A stretch of 64,000 nt of DNA from Isoetes taiwanensis (taxonomy: Eukaryota; Streptophyta; Lycopodiopsida; Isoetales; Isoetaceae), in NCBI GenBank assembly GCA_021234155.1, contig JAJEKV010000044.1, positions 10,328,777 to 10,392,776 of the forward strand, given 5' to 3'. Under the pieces are notes generated by a model. That model was not told the origin of the DNA. It was given only the letters and a program-made list of their open reading frames with translations, and ran no database searches. Below are positions 23,385 to 33,273 of this stretch, one piece after another (the first letter of the stretch is position 1; every line of letters starts with the position of its first letter). The translations under genes were made by a program, and so were the position numbers.

Positions 23385-24333
23385 GGGTCAATTCCCACTA
23401 GCGGTTAAGTTAGGTTAAATAGGGCAAATAAGGAAAACTTGCTTTCATACTTACTACCAGTTAAGTTAGGACTTGGTTAAATTTTAACTATGGTTAACTT
23501 AACTAGGCCACTTTCATACTGATAATAGTTAAGTTAAGTTAAGTTAAAACTTTAACTGTTCCCCTTATTTTAAACTAGAAGTAGGAGAGGTGCACTTAAC
23601 TCGGTTAAGAACTAACTTAACCTAACTGTTAAGTGAGAAAAGGGTAACAATCTAGTTAGGTTATTTAATTTTATATAAAAATGGCTTATTTCTCCTCTTT
23701 GAAGAGTTAGACTAGCTCGAGGATGAAAAGTTTTTTGGATCGCCTTCGCTCAAGGGACAATTCATTAGGATCGAATTGAATTGGGGGTTAGTTTTGGGAT
23801 CTTGGAGCATATTTTGGGCATATCTAAACATCTAATGACTAGACTTTGTGGTTCTTTTTTCGGTAGGGGAAACATCTTGTAGATTTTTTCAAGAAGCATA
23901 TACAGTTTTTCCAACGCCAAGAAAATGTGACACCCACCAAAAATAATGAGACATCCAAATTGAGGTTCAAAAAGTGAATACAGAGAGAGAGAAAATAGAG
24001 ACAAAAATATCAGAATATAGACTGAGAAGAGATAGAAAATAAACCTTGTATGATGCATCTCTTAACTAAAGTCAAAAATGGACTCTAACCTAACAAAGGT
24101 TCTTAACTACTAGTGTGAAGCATCAACTCATTATGAACATTAAGTTAAGTTGATTTTACGAATTTAACCTAAGTGATCCCTAGCAAATGTAGTGGGGATC
24201 TTTACCTTCGTAATCCGTTAAGTTAGTCTTAACTTAACGACCTTAATGCGAAAGCATAATCTCTTTTTAGTTAAGTTAAGAGATAACCAATTGGTTAGAT
24301 TAATCTAACTTAATGGCGAGTGGGAAATAGCCC
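23385..24333. mobile_element. PIF/Harbinger-like element, 949 bp, inside the PPR pseudogene
   Basis: The ends are inverted repeats of about 36 bp with mismatches: GGGTCAATTCCCACTAGCGG at left, and inverted GGGCTATTTCCCACTCGCC at right. They are flanked by TAA at 23,382-23,384 and 24,334-24,336 (TTA on the PPR strand). The interior is full of TTAAGTTA/TAACTTAA motifs, like subterminal transposase sites. No transposase frame is present, so it is non-autonomous. Removing element and one TSD restores the PPR frame. Confidence 0.85.
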
Positions 24334-24800
24334 TAACATAAGTAACTTCATTGGGATTTGTACCTCTTTCTTGCATCTCTCTGAGAAGTATCATCGCCTC
24401 CTCACCATAGCCAAGTTGAGAATACCCACTGATTAGTGTTGTCCATGTAAAAATATCTCGTTTTGACATTTTGTCAAATACAAAACGAGCCTCACTTATG
24501 CTCCCACATTTTGCATACATTCCAAGTAATGTATTGCTCACAAAAGTGTCAGATTCTAACTTGTAGTTCATAAGATCAGAATGAATGTGTCTCCCATATT
24601 CTAAAGCTCCGACACTTGCACAAGTAGTTAAAATGCTGGCTTATATAACCTTGTCAGGCTAAAAATTCTGACCTTGCATCATAGCCTCACTAGTGTCACC
24701 ATGCTATAAGTATCCTGAAATCATTGCTGTCCATGAAACTAAATTTTGCACTTTCATCTGGTCAAACCACCATCTTGCATCCTGGATGTTACCACATTTT

Positions 24801-26572
24801 TTTTTTTTTTTTTTTTTTTGAAGGCAAGATATTTTTATTTTTATTAATATTATGTAATAAATACATTTATTCAAGGCTAGATAAACGTGTCTGCACTATA
24901 GACCCAATGTGCGACCAGAAAATAGCATAGCTCCACAAAATCATTTGAAGCAAAATATCATTAGACTGAAGACGACACCACCTAATGTTCCACCCCGAAG
25001 ATAACAAGTAGATGTAGCAAGTACAAGGAAAGCTTCCTTCCATGCGTTAACTCGAGCCTGTAGTCCCACATGCATCGGATACTAGAGGAAGGGCACAACG
25101 CTTTTCCAAATTGTACTAAGTGCAGAGCCCTCACCATCTTCTCCAGCCCATATGTCTCCAAGACCCTCCCCAAATAAATGGGTGGTCCACCTTCCTTGCC
25201 CTTACAGCACTCTCTTGCTTGAGTTTTCGTCTCCCAAAATGCTCATACCAATTTGTGATGCCACTTAATCCTCCCCGTATCAAGTGGCAATTAGATATCT
25301 TGTCGTTCGTGACTTTCCTTCACTAAGCTTTCTCTAGATCCCACATCGCCTCCTAGCCGGGATAGGAGAGGCGACATGAAATAACAAAGCTCTCACAAAA
25401 TCCACATATTACGCACAAGAATTCATGAAGGGAGCTGAACTAAAGAATATTGCCAATTCGAGCACTCAAGCCTACCACTTCTCAGAATCATGCCCCAAAA
25501 CTAAGGCCTGCTTGTTTTTCTGATCCTCAATGCACCTTTTCCTCCTTCCCGAAATGTATCACATAAAATAAACTGCTCAAAACAGAGGTCACTACATTCC
25601 AAGTTTTTCTAGCTGCTTGATGAATGCTGCAACATTAAAGCACCCCAGATCCGACTCAATAAATCGAGCACTTTTCTTGCGCCACAAATACTCGCAGACC
25701 AAATAAACTAGAAATGTATACGAAACATAATCAAGTGAAGTAGCTACTCTCAAAATCAAAGCTGCAGGTGTTCTTATCTGCCCATCCCCATGGAATCTTG
25801 AACATTAATACACGGAATTTACGAGGACAATGTTTCTTCCATGTCTAAAAAGTCGAGGGAAGCTCAGAAGCACATACAAGATTTTCCAAGAAGCAACAAA
25901 GAACCGAGTTAACAAAAAGCTTAGCCCCCGCAATGAGTGCAAAGCAAACATTAATTGCAATGAGTGCAACAAATTCCCCGGCCTGCGATGGAGTGCAACA
26001 ATCCCTAGCATGACCGCAGTGAGTGCGCGGCCGCCTGAGTGCCCAAGAATCGTTAAACAAAACCACCGGCCCAATGTATACACAAGGAAAGGATGACATA
26101 CCACAAGAACAACACACAAAAGCACCGCCTGTAATTGGCCGTCGGACAAATCATGCTAGCCAACAAAGATCGCCTCAAATGCCCGATAGAAGCAAAGAAA
26201 GACATTAAATAAGCTATGTGCTTATTTTCCCGAATAACTGAAATCAGCTCGGGGCTTATGCCGCTTTCGGACCTCCACTAAAACCATAGACAAAGCAACC
26301 TAAAATACCATATCTTACCCCGTCGGGATCATCCAAGAAGCGGTAGCGAAAAATAGCGGCCATACTTCAGCCGACCTTCCCTTTTGCAAATGATCTCCCC
26401 GGGATATGCCATTCCAGTACCGGTACTGAGTTTGAGAAGTAGCGGCCGGCGGCTAGATCGCTGCTCTTCCAGCGGCCACGCTCTACCACATCGATCCTGC
26501 AAGCAATGGGCGGCCGCCGCCGCCGCCCTAGGATGCGCCTAGGGTTTCCATCCCGATATTCTACCATAGCCT
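24801..26572 (-). mobile_element. poly(A)-tailed retro-insert, 1.77 kb, inside the PPR pseudogene
   Basis: The 13-bp sequence GTTACCACATTTT is present at 24,788-24,800 and 26,573-26,585. On the - strand the insert ends in a poly(A) tail (T run up to about 24,819), as expected for target-primed reverse transcription. The 5' end near 26,560-26,400 is GC-rich. A - strand frame ending at 25,592 reads GDGQIRTPAALILRVA, then a hydrophobic stretch and DLGCFNVAAFIKQLEKLGM. I cannot tell whether this is a truncated LINE or a retrocopied cellular mRNA. Confidence 0.7.
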
Positions 26573-26960
26573 GTTACCACATTTTACATACATGCCTATA
26601 AGCGTGTTTGCTACAAATATATCTGAATGTAAATCGGACTTCATTACACGGACATGAATATATTTACCCCATCCTAATGTTCCAGCTACTGCACAAGCAC
26701 TCAAAACACTGATATACGTTACCTTACTTGGACTAAAACCATATCCTTCCATTTGTCCAAAAAGCTTAATAGCCTCATGGCCATCCCCATGTTGAGCATA
26801 ACCTGTAATCATAGTCGTCCATACACATCTCGTTCAGTCATTTGATCAAATGTCTTACGCGCATCCTACACGTTTTCACATTTGGAATACATATTAATCA
26901 ATGTGTTGCCACCAAAGCCGGAATGCAATCTGCAAAAATAAAGCCTCGCATATGCTCAGC

Positions 26961-27492
26961 AACTGCACAGTCTGTCAATTCGAATCCAAATTGACAGTAA
27001 GAACAAAGCGTTGGTCTAGTAGCCAAGGAAAATACGTTGAATCCTGGAGTAACTGAGTGTCGAATTAATGCCAAAATGTAGCCCAAGCAGAGATTGGGCA
27101 CCTAAGAAAAATCCTTAACCCCAAGAACCAAAAATCAAGCAGGCCCAGCGTAGGCAGAAAGTTTCGAGCTTCAGACAGACCCTGTTCAAGATAGGGGCCA
27201 GTTCAAGATGTGGGGAAGTTCCCATAAGCGTGGCTCACAGGTTCCGGCCAAGTAACTGCCCCGAATGGATGAGAAGCGACTCCATAGTCGCCATGGTTGC
27301 GCCAAGGTTATGCTCGTGCAAAAACATAGGGAAAAGGGTTTTTTGGGTTAATTTAGCCATCTAGACGGTCCAACCGAAATCCGATCCGTCGAATTTTTAA
27401 CCCAAACGATCTGAACCACTCAATCTAGGGCGTGATGGTGAATGGTAGATATAAAAAAACATTGTGGTCCAGCCTGTGATATATAGATAAAT
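26961..27492. other. Pack-MULE interior, nothing clear
   Basis: A few more codons on the - strand just above 26,960 (CAVAEHMRGFIFADC) look like a PPR helix in a shifted frame. The rest is unassigned. Confidence 0.35.
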
Positions 27493-27670
27493 TTAATCAC
27501 GGCCATCCAATTCTACCTCTTATCAAAAATCAACGGCCAAGAAACAGAGCACTCTAGAAATACTATTTAGTACGCCTAGTTGAATACGACAACAAAATCA
27601 TAGAAAAACCTTAGTAAATATCGTATAAAAACACAAAAGAAACCCCCTGTTGTTATGCTAGATATGGGTA
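27493..27670 (+). repeat. dispersed repeat R2, copy 2
   Basis: Same block as 5708-5848 and 33,097-33,268, with TTAATCACGGCCATCC at its left and the conserved CCCCCTGT..TTATGCTAGATAT end. It lies just inside the right TIR of the Pack-MULE. Confidence 0.65.
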
Positions 27671-28213
27671 TTTGGTGAATTTTGAAGGATTTGAAATTTG
27701 AAGGAAATCTCAGGTTCTAGTTCTCAAGGGCATTTGGGAAATTCAAAGAAAACTTAAAGGCATTTGGGAAATTAATGTAAATCTTAAGGGCATTTGATTA
27801 ATTTTAAAAGATTCACAATACTTTGTATTTTGACCAAGGGCATCTCAAGAAATTATCAAAACTGAGGGGTATGTAGTAAAATTTGTCAAAACATAAGGGT
27901 ATTTTGTAGTTTTTCCCTTTATGAAATTAAATTTAGATTTTTGCATATTTTGTATGCTTGGTATTTTATTTTTAGGATTTCCATGTTGACGGTTGAGATC
28001 TCATCACGTGGAATATTCTAAGTTGATCTTGGCTCGAAGGCCCAGGAGTAGTGATAAAGCAAGGATTAATAGTACATCAAGGATTAGAATGGCCGTCTGG
28101 CATTTGACCTAGTGGTAAAACATTAGTTTCAGAACAAATACGTGTCTCGAGTTCAAGGCTGTTTAGAGTCACATCTACTATAAGGGGCAGGACCCAATAA
28201 GAAACTAGGTGTG

Positions 28214-28675
28214 ATGAAATATTCAACAAAATTTGGACTTATTCAGATTTAATAGATAACAATTCAAAAACGCCATTATAAGAATATATGTATTGTTTGA
28301 TTCTTCTTGATTGTTATAATTTTATATGTTTATTTTTAAATTAAAACTATAATGGCTATCAAAGAATAAACTTGATTTCCAAACTGATTTTTATTTGAAT
28401 CTATTTAAAATTAGACATTTCAAGAATATAAAATTTTCAATTTTTAGTGATTTATCAGATTCAAGATTTAGCAATCATGATAATTAAATGAAATCTGATG
28501 GTTTGATAAGCGATTGACTTAAAACTATTATTAGAATTTCACAACTTACAAGCTTTTACACTTTTGAAAATACTTTAAGGAAAGTTTTAGGTTGAAATTA
28601 ATTAAATGATATAAAGTTATTGGTTTAATAATAACTATTGAATAATTTATTATTGATGAAATAAAATATATTGAC
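28214..28675 (+). repeat. AT-rich dispersed repeat, copy A
   Basis: Starts near TATTCAACAAAATTTGGAC and ends GAAATAAAATATATTGAC. Related to 29,680-30,097 (same strand) and 36,512-36,954 (opposite strand). The following 130 bp (28,676-28,805) partly fold back on its end, and also recur inverted at 30,340-30,465. Confidence 0.75.
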
Positions 28676-29679
28676 ATTTAATCAATAATAAACTATTCAT
28701 TTATTATTAAACATAAATGTAATCATTTAATTAATTTTAATCTAAAATATTCTTTAAATATTTAAAAAAAATAGCATTTTAATTATACAGAGTTATCTTA
28801 GATGAAAATTTAATTCTAAATGGATGGAACCAAGGATTAGTTTAGAAAGCAACTTTAAATTTTAGTAAGTATCATATCTTTTATCTAAAGATAAACAGAA
28901 CAAATTATTAAAATCAATAAGAGCTAAAAATACATATAATATTATCATGCCATCCTTGAAGTACATTTATTAGATTTGAATAAGTCCAATCTAAAGATGT
29001 ATTTGAAGATGAATGAATTGCCATTATCATCAAGTTCAATGAAAGAGAGCCCAAATAAGGAAGTGAAAGCTAGTGCCGACTTGGGAATTATGGTAAAGTA
29101 TGACATGATTACTGCATTGTACTCAAATTTATGGCAGCCAGATCTATGGGAACAAAATTGAAAACTAATACAAGGCTGTTGCCATAAATTGTATTGTGTA
29201 TTGTGAAATTGTATTTTAGGATGAGCTCTAGCGAGAGGATGTTGGATGTTTTGAAAGCGGAAGTGATGGGCAATGTGAGGGCAAATGCAATTGCCCATCT
29301 CCTTAGTATCATTATCATATGCGAGGGAGTGGGCCTTTTGCATATGCCCTCTACTGGCGTTTCCAGGCATATCTTCCCTTCCCATCGCAAGATGCGAAGT
29401 GGAAGATACGAGAGGAGCTTATTTCTAAGAGCAACGAACATGTTAATGGTATCATTTTAACTTCATTTTAATTTGTTATTTGATCAATTGCTTAATATTT
29501 TAAGGTAACATTGATAGGCGGCGACCCACTTTGTTCTTGAGCCGCCATCGTCACTAGCCCACCAAGTTGAAGACTCTCGGAAGTGTTTGTGCCTCGCAAT
29601 GGGGAAGTGAGTTACTTTAACTATACCCTTTAAAGTCTTATTCCAATGTAGCGATTTAGATCATGTTTATAAAGTTCAT
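28676..29679. other. AT-rich spacer, no recognisable gene
   Basis: The longest frame (28,945-29,385, - strand) overlaps others and has no known motif. Confidence 0.4.
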
Positions 29680-30097
29680 TGACATATTTAACAAAATTTG
29701 GACTTATTCAAGTTTAATAGAGAGCACTTAAAAAACGCCATTATAAGAATATATGTATTGTTTGATATAAGTTTATCTTTAAATTAAAACTATGGTGGTT
29801 ATCAAAGAATAAAATTGATTTCTAAACTAATTTTCATTTAAATCTATCTAAAATTAGACATTTCAAGGAATAAAAATTTCAATTTTCAGTGATCTAATAG
29901 ATTCAAAATTTGGCAATCGTGATAATTTTAAATAAAATCTGATGGTTTATTAAACGATTTTCACAATTTACAAACTTTTACACTTTTAAAAATACTTTAA
30001 CAAAAGTCTTAGATTGAAATTAATTAAATGATATAAAATTATTGGTTTCATAATAATTATTGAATAATTTATTATTGATGAAATAAAATATATTGAC
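29680..30097 (+). repeat. AT-rich dispersed repeat, copy B
   Basis: Starts TGACATATTTAACAAAATTT and ends at the same ATATTGAC as copy A. Its start and body match the inverted copy at 36,954-36,512 more closely than copy A. Confidence 0.75.
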
Positions 30098-30150
30098 GAT
30101 TAATGAACAACTAGCTATTAATTTTTTTATTAGTAATCATTTAATGAATT

Positions 30151-30335
30151 ACAGTTCTTCCTCTGGCAGTTCTTCCTCCTGCACAAGCTCCACAAGGACT
30201 TGCTCCGACAGTTCTACCTCCTGCACAAGCTCCACAAGAACTTGTTGCACAAGCTCCCGCTCCTGCACAAGCTCCCGCTTCCGCACAAGCTCGGGCACAA
30301 GCTCCGGCTCCTGCACAAGCTCCCGCTCATCTAAG
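30151..30335. repeat. GC-rich minisatellite (CACAAGCTCC motif)
   Basis: Imperfect 12/15/18-bp units with TGCACAAGCTCC. Open in several frames: Ser/Cys/Thr-rich on +, ELVQE-like on -. It is embedded in AT-rich repeat DNA and is probably not a gene. Confidence 0.7.
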
Positions 30336-30643
30336 ATAGCTCTGTATAATTAAAATGTTATTTTTTTCAAAATATTTAAAGAAAATTTTAGATTGAAATT
30401 CATTAAATGATTACATTTATGTTAAATAAAAAAAATTAATAGCTTATTATTCATTAATTGCTGTCGGTTTGTCCGAAAACCCCATACCTACGCTTGCTAT
30501 CATGGTTTGCATAAGTTCGCAGGCAAGCGTCATTGAAGAACGGCTGCTGGTTTGGTTGAAGAACGGCTGCCAGTTGAAGAATGGTTGCTGGCTATAGAAG
30601 AACAACATCCTGCTAGCAGAGGTATTGAAATCCGGTTGAAATA

Positions 30644-30973
30644 GTGAATTCATTTGTCTGTGGCAGACCGTCTGTTATGGATTCTGATGATGATCTTCCC
30701 ATGGAGCCATATATCGATATGGATTATGTGGATGACGGTTTTCTTACACCCACAAATACTAATCTAGATTTGATACTAGATATAACTGATACATGTGTGG
30801 GTGGAAGTGGGTGTGGAATTGCGGTGAAAGATGATGATCCAACCCGGCGGGGAAAGTTCAATAGGGTTCTTCCCCTTGATTATGAGTCAGGTTATGTTAT
30901 ATTTCCTTCAAATGATGCTAAGTCTGTAAAACAGAGCCCATCTTGGATTAATTGTCAAATTCACACCTTATAG
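30644..30973 (+). CDS. possible exon of unknown gene, cut by a foldback element
   Basis: About 90 codons of acidic sequence, including SDDDLPMEPYIDMDYVDDGF and RGKFNRVLPLDYESGYVIF, look more protein-like than neighbouring frames. An acceptor-like TGTGGCAG lies at its start. The frame decays where foldback copy 3 begins. Family not recognised. Just upstream, GGTTGAAGAACGGCTGC-like motifs are repeated four times. Confidence 0.25.
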   Translation: MNSFVCGRPSVMDSDDDLPMEPYIDMDYVDDGFLTPTNTNLDLILDITDTCVGGSGCGIAVKDDDPTRRGKFNRVLPLDYESGYVIFPSNDAKSVKQSPSWINCQIHTL

Positions 30974-31290
30974 TACATTAACTGAAATCTTATAGTATTT
31001 TGCACACCTAAGTATACAGTATACAAAAATTCATACAAGGATACCCCACAAACGAGGAACGCTATCTACGGTCCACATCAAGGAATATAAGGCATATATG
31101 CCCATCCGAAGGCTCTCGCTGCCCTACGTGACCCCCCCGTGTGAATATGCACCCAAACCAAAGGGGGTCTAAGGGGGATTTTAATTTTAACATCTTAAAT
31201 GTAATGGTTTGTGCTCATTAATGTTAATGGTATTTATGTGGTGGTTGTTATATGTATATAAGAAAAAAAAATTTTTGGGCCCTTCGGGCC
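30969..31290 (+). mobile_element. foldback element, copy 3 (left half missing)
   Basis: Begins inside the core (TCTTATAGTATTTTGCA, same orientation as copy 1) and keeps the complete right arm, the A-run and the GGGCCCTTCGGGCC hairpin (31,277-31,290). Confidence 0.75.
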
Positions 31291-33096
31291 ATAAGAGAAG
31301 AAAACATAACAATATAAAACAACATTCGGGTCCTGAAAGAAGAAAACATAGTTAAACTTTGATGGCCTAAGAATCTTTGATGTCGTAGTTGAACAAATCA
31401 TGAATGTATAAATTATAGAAATGAAGTCATTGCATGGAACTCGAAACCCAATTTATGCAACATCAATATGAAATATGAGCTACAATGTAACAAAATGTTT
31501 AAGGAGGAAAACATTGGCAAGTGTTTAACCATGAAGAAATACCACAAGTTTGATCCTAAGCATATGTTCAAATATCCATAGTTGTGATTCTTTTGAGCAT
31601 GCACTCCCAAATCATGTCTTAATTTACGCCTTCTCACTTTCTGCATTATTTCTTGGATCCATAGAAATTCTAGCGGTCAGTATTATGACTATTACACATT
31701 ATCCACAAAATCCATTTGGCCTATGGCAAAGATGGTCTCAACACGAGCCTTGCACCCGAAGCTTGCATCGAACCTTGCATCATCCCCTGTTTGGTGCTTC
31801 AAATTTGTCTTAGAAAGTTTGTGCTACACAATTTTTTTGGCGTAGTAGAACACGGATATGCGTGCTTGGAGTCTTTGCACTGCCTCTCTGTTTGCTACAT
31901 GCAAATTTAAATCAGATGGTACCAACAAAATTAAAGCCATTTTTAGTGTGTTCTTTGGTGGGTAACACTCTTGCAACCAATTTGAGATTTGATCTCAGCC
32001 TTTAAACTTGAGGGCCAGGTTGTTAAGGAGATGGAAGAGCATGGTATGCCTCATGAGGATTGCCATAGCATGAAGAAACAGGAGGCCAAGGTGTTGGTTA
32101 TATTGGTGGCCTCATATAAGAATAATTCTGCTGCCTTCTTACATTCTTTGCTTGAGCCAATCCCCATATACACATAAAAACCTATATCTTCTGATTATAT
32201 AGATTTGATCATTAGCTGGAAAAACTAATCCTCAATAATGCCAGCTTTTGTGCCAAAAATGCAAACAGATTCGAAAGGCCTTTTTTGCCCTGTTTTTATT
32301 GACTGAGCTTTGTCACCAACAAGTATATTGACATGCGAAATGCAGGCCTGGGGCTTTTTTGGGCCTAAATAACCAAATCTGCAACTAAGCATATCCGACA
32401 TGCTTGTTTTCTCATGGCATAAACGATCGGCTTGTTTGTGGCAATTGTAGGTGTGATGTTTTGCCGCACAATAAGAATATATTATACACATTGTTTTACT
32501 GTGTTTTATAATATCTAGCATTATGTTACAGTACAGTAGGAAGAAGAGATTTGAAAAACGAAATGGATGCTAGACCTAAGCTGTTCCTGGATTAAAATAC
32601 AAAAACGACTTGCCTGGGATGCCTAGAAACTGGATACAAAGGGTTTCTCAGTAAAGACCTTGGATCGTTTTTTTTGCTGCCATTATTGCCACTTGCTTTG
32701 GTGTTGCTGTTGCCATTAAACAGATGACAAATCCGGAACCCTAAGTTGAAGGCTCTTTGGAATACACGGTTGAAATTGCTAAATTGGTTTGAGTGATTTG
32801 GAAGGACGGCTTGAGAGCTGCCTTCCATGGAAAAAACCCTTAGAAACTTGGGAGAAACTTGTTTTGCGAGCTCGGAGGCGGCCGAGAACAAGATATTGGG
32901 GCCCTTATCTACATCCGTGAGAAAAATCCAAGTTTTGGAGCAGCCGAAGTGTACCCTAACTTAACCTCGCATCACGATTCTTGAAGAGCACAAGGCAAAC
33001 AAAGGAAAGCACGAAACCCTAAATACAAGGGTTCGATGCGTGCATGCCCAATTCGAGCTCTTCTTAAAAAAACCTAATAAAAAAAACATTATAACT
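31291..33096. other. intergenic, no recognisable gene
   Basis: The frames at 32,225-32,521 and 32,592-32,891 (both -) carry no known motif. The second has a Ser/Asn-rich N-terminal region after MEGSSQAVLPNHS and could be a lone first exon. Confidence 0.35.
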
Positions 33097-33268
33097 TTAA
33101 TCGTGACCATACGATGCTGCTTCTCAAAAAAAATGAATGGCCAAGATAAGCGGCACTCTAGAAATACTGTTCAGTACACCTGGATGAATACGGCAATAAA
33201 ATCATAGGAAAACCTTTGTGAATATCGTACAAAAACACAAAAAAGACCCCCTGTGATTATGCTAGATA
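33097..33268 (+). repeat. dispersed repeat R2, copy 3
   Basis: Ends with the conserved CCCCCTGT..TTATGCTAGATAT, and the MULE at 33,274 begins 5 bp later. Confidence 0.65.
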
Positions 33269-33273
33269 TTTTA

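Larger units (their letters stand above)
23281..26960 (-). pseudogene. PPR (PLS-type) pseudogene in three pieces
   Basis: Plant PPR-PLS proteins bind organellar RNA for editing, splicing or stability. Read on the - strand, the pieces are 26,960-26,586, 24,787-24,337 and 23,381-23,281. The first has GGNTLINMYSKC, a one-base deletion, then MITGYAQHGDGHEAIKLFGQ and ANTLIGMYVKCGN. The second resumes exactly at the next base with IQDARWWFDQM and VSWTAMISGY, has several stops, then VSNTLLGMYAKCGSISEA and NEVTYV. The third continues STLSVCATQGAVELGKHIHA and ends at DDVFVG. A poly(A)-tailed insert and a Harbinger-like element cause the two gaps. In-frame stops and a frameshift independent of the inserts show that it is dead. 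Confidence 0.85.
21684..27917. mobile_element. Pack-MULE (6.2 kb) carrying PPR gene fragments
   Basis: TIRs of about 100 bp start GGGAAAAACTACAAAATACC at 21,684 and, inverted, end at 27,917. They keep the spaced TGCCC/ACCCC motifs typical of Mutator ends. The flanks carry a perfect 9-bp duplication, TTTATGAAA, at 21,675-21,683 and 27,918-27,926, the MULE hallmark. No transposase is present; the interior holds a PPR pseudogene on the - strand plus nested elements. TIR, TSD and cargo are seen directly; the Pack-MULE label is inference from these. Confidence 0.82.

Noticed and set aside
30093-30353. Ser/Cys/Thr-rich protein gene
   Set aside because: Minisatellite DNA embedded in an AT-rich repeat; open in more than one frame.
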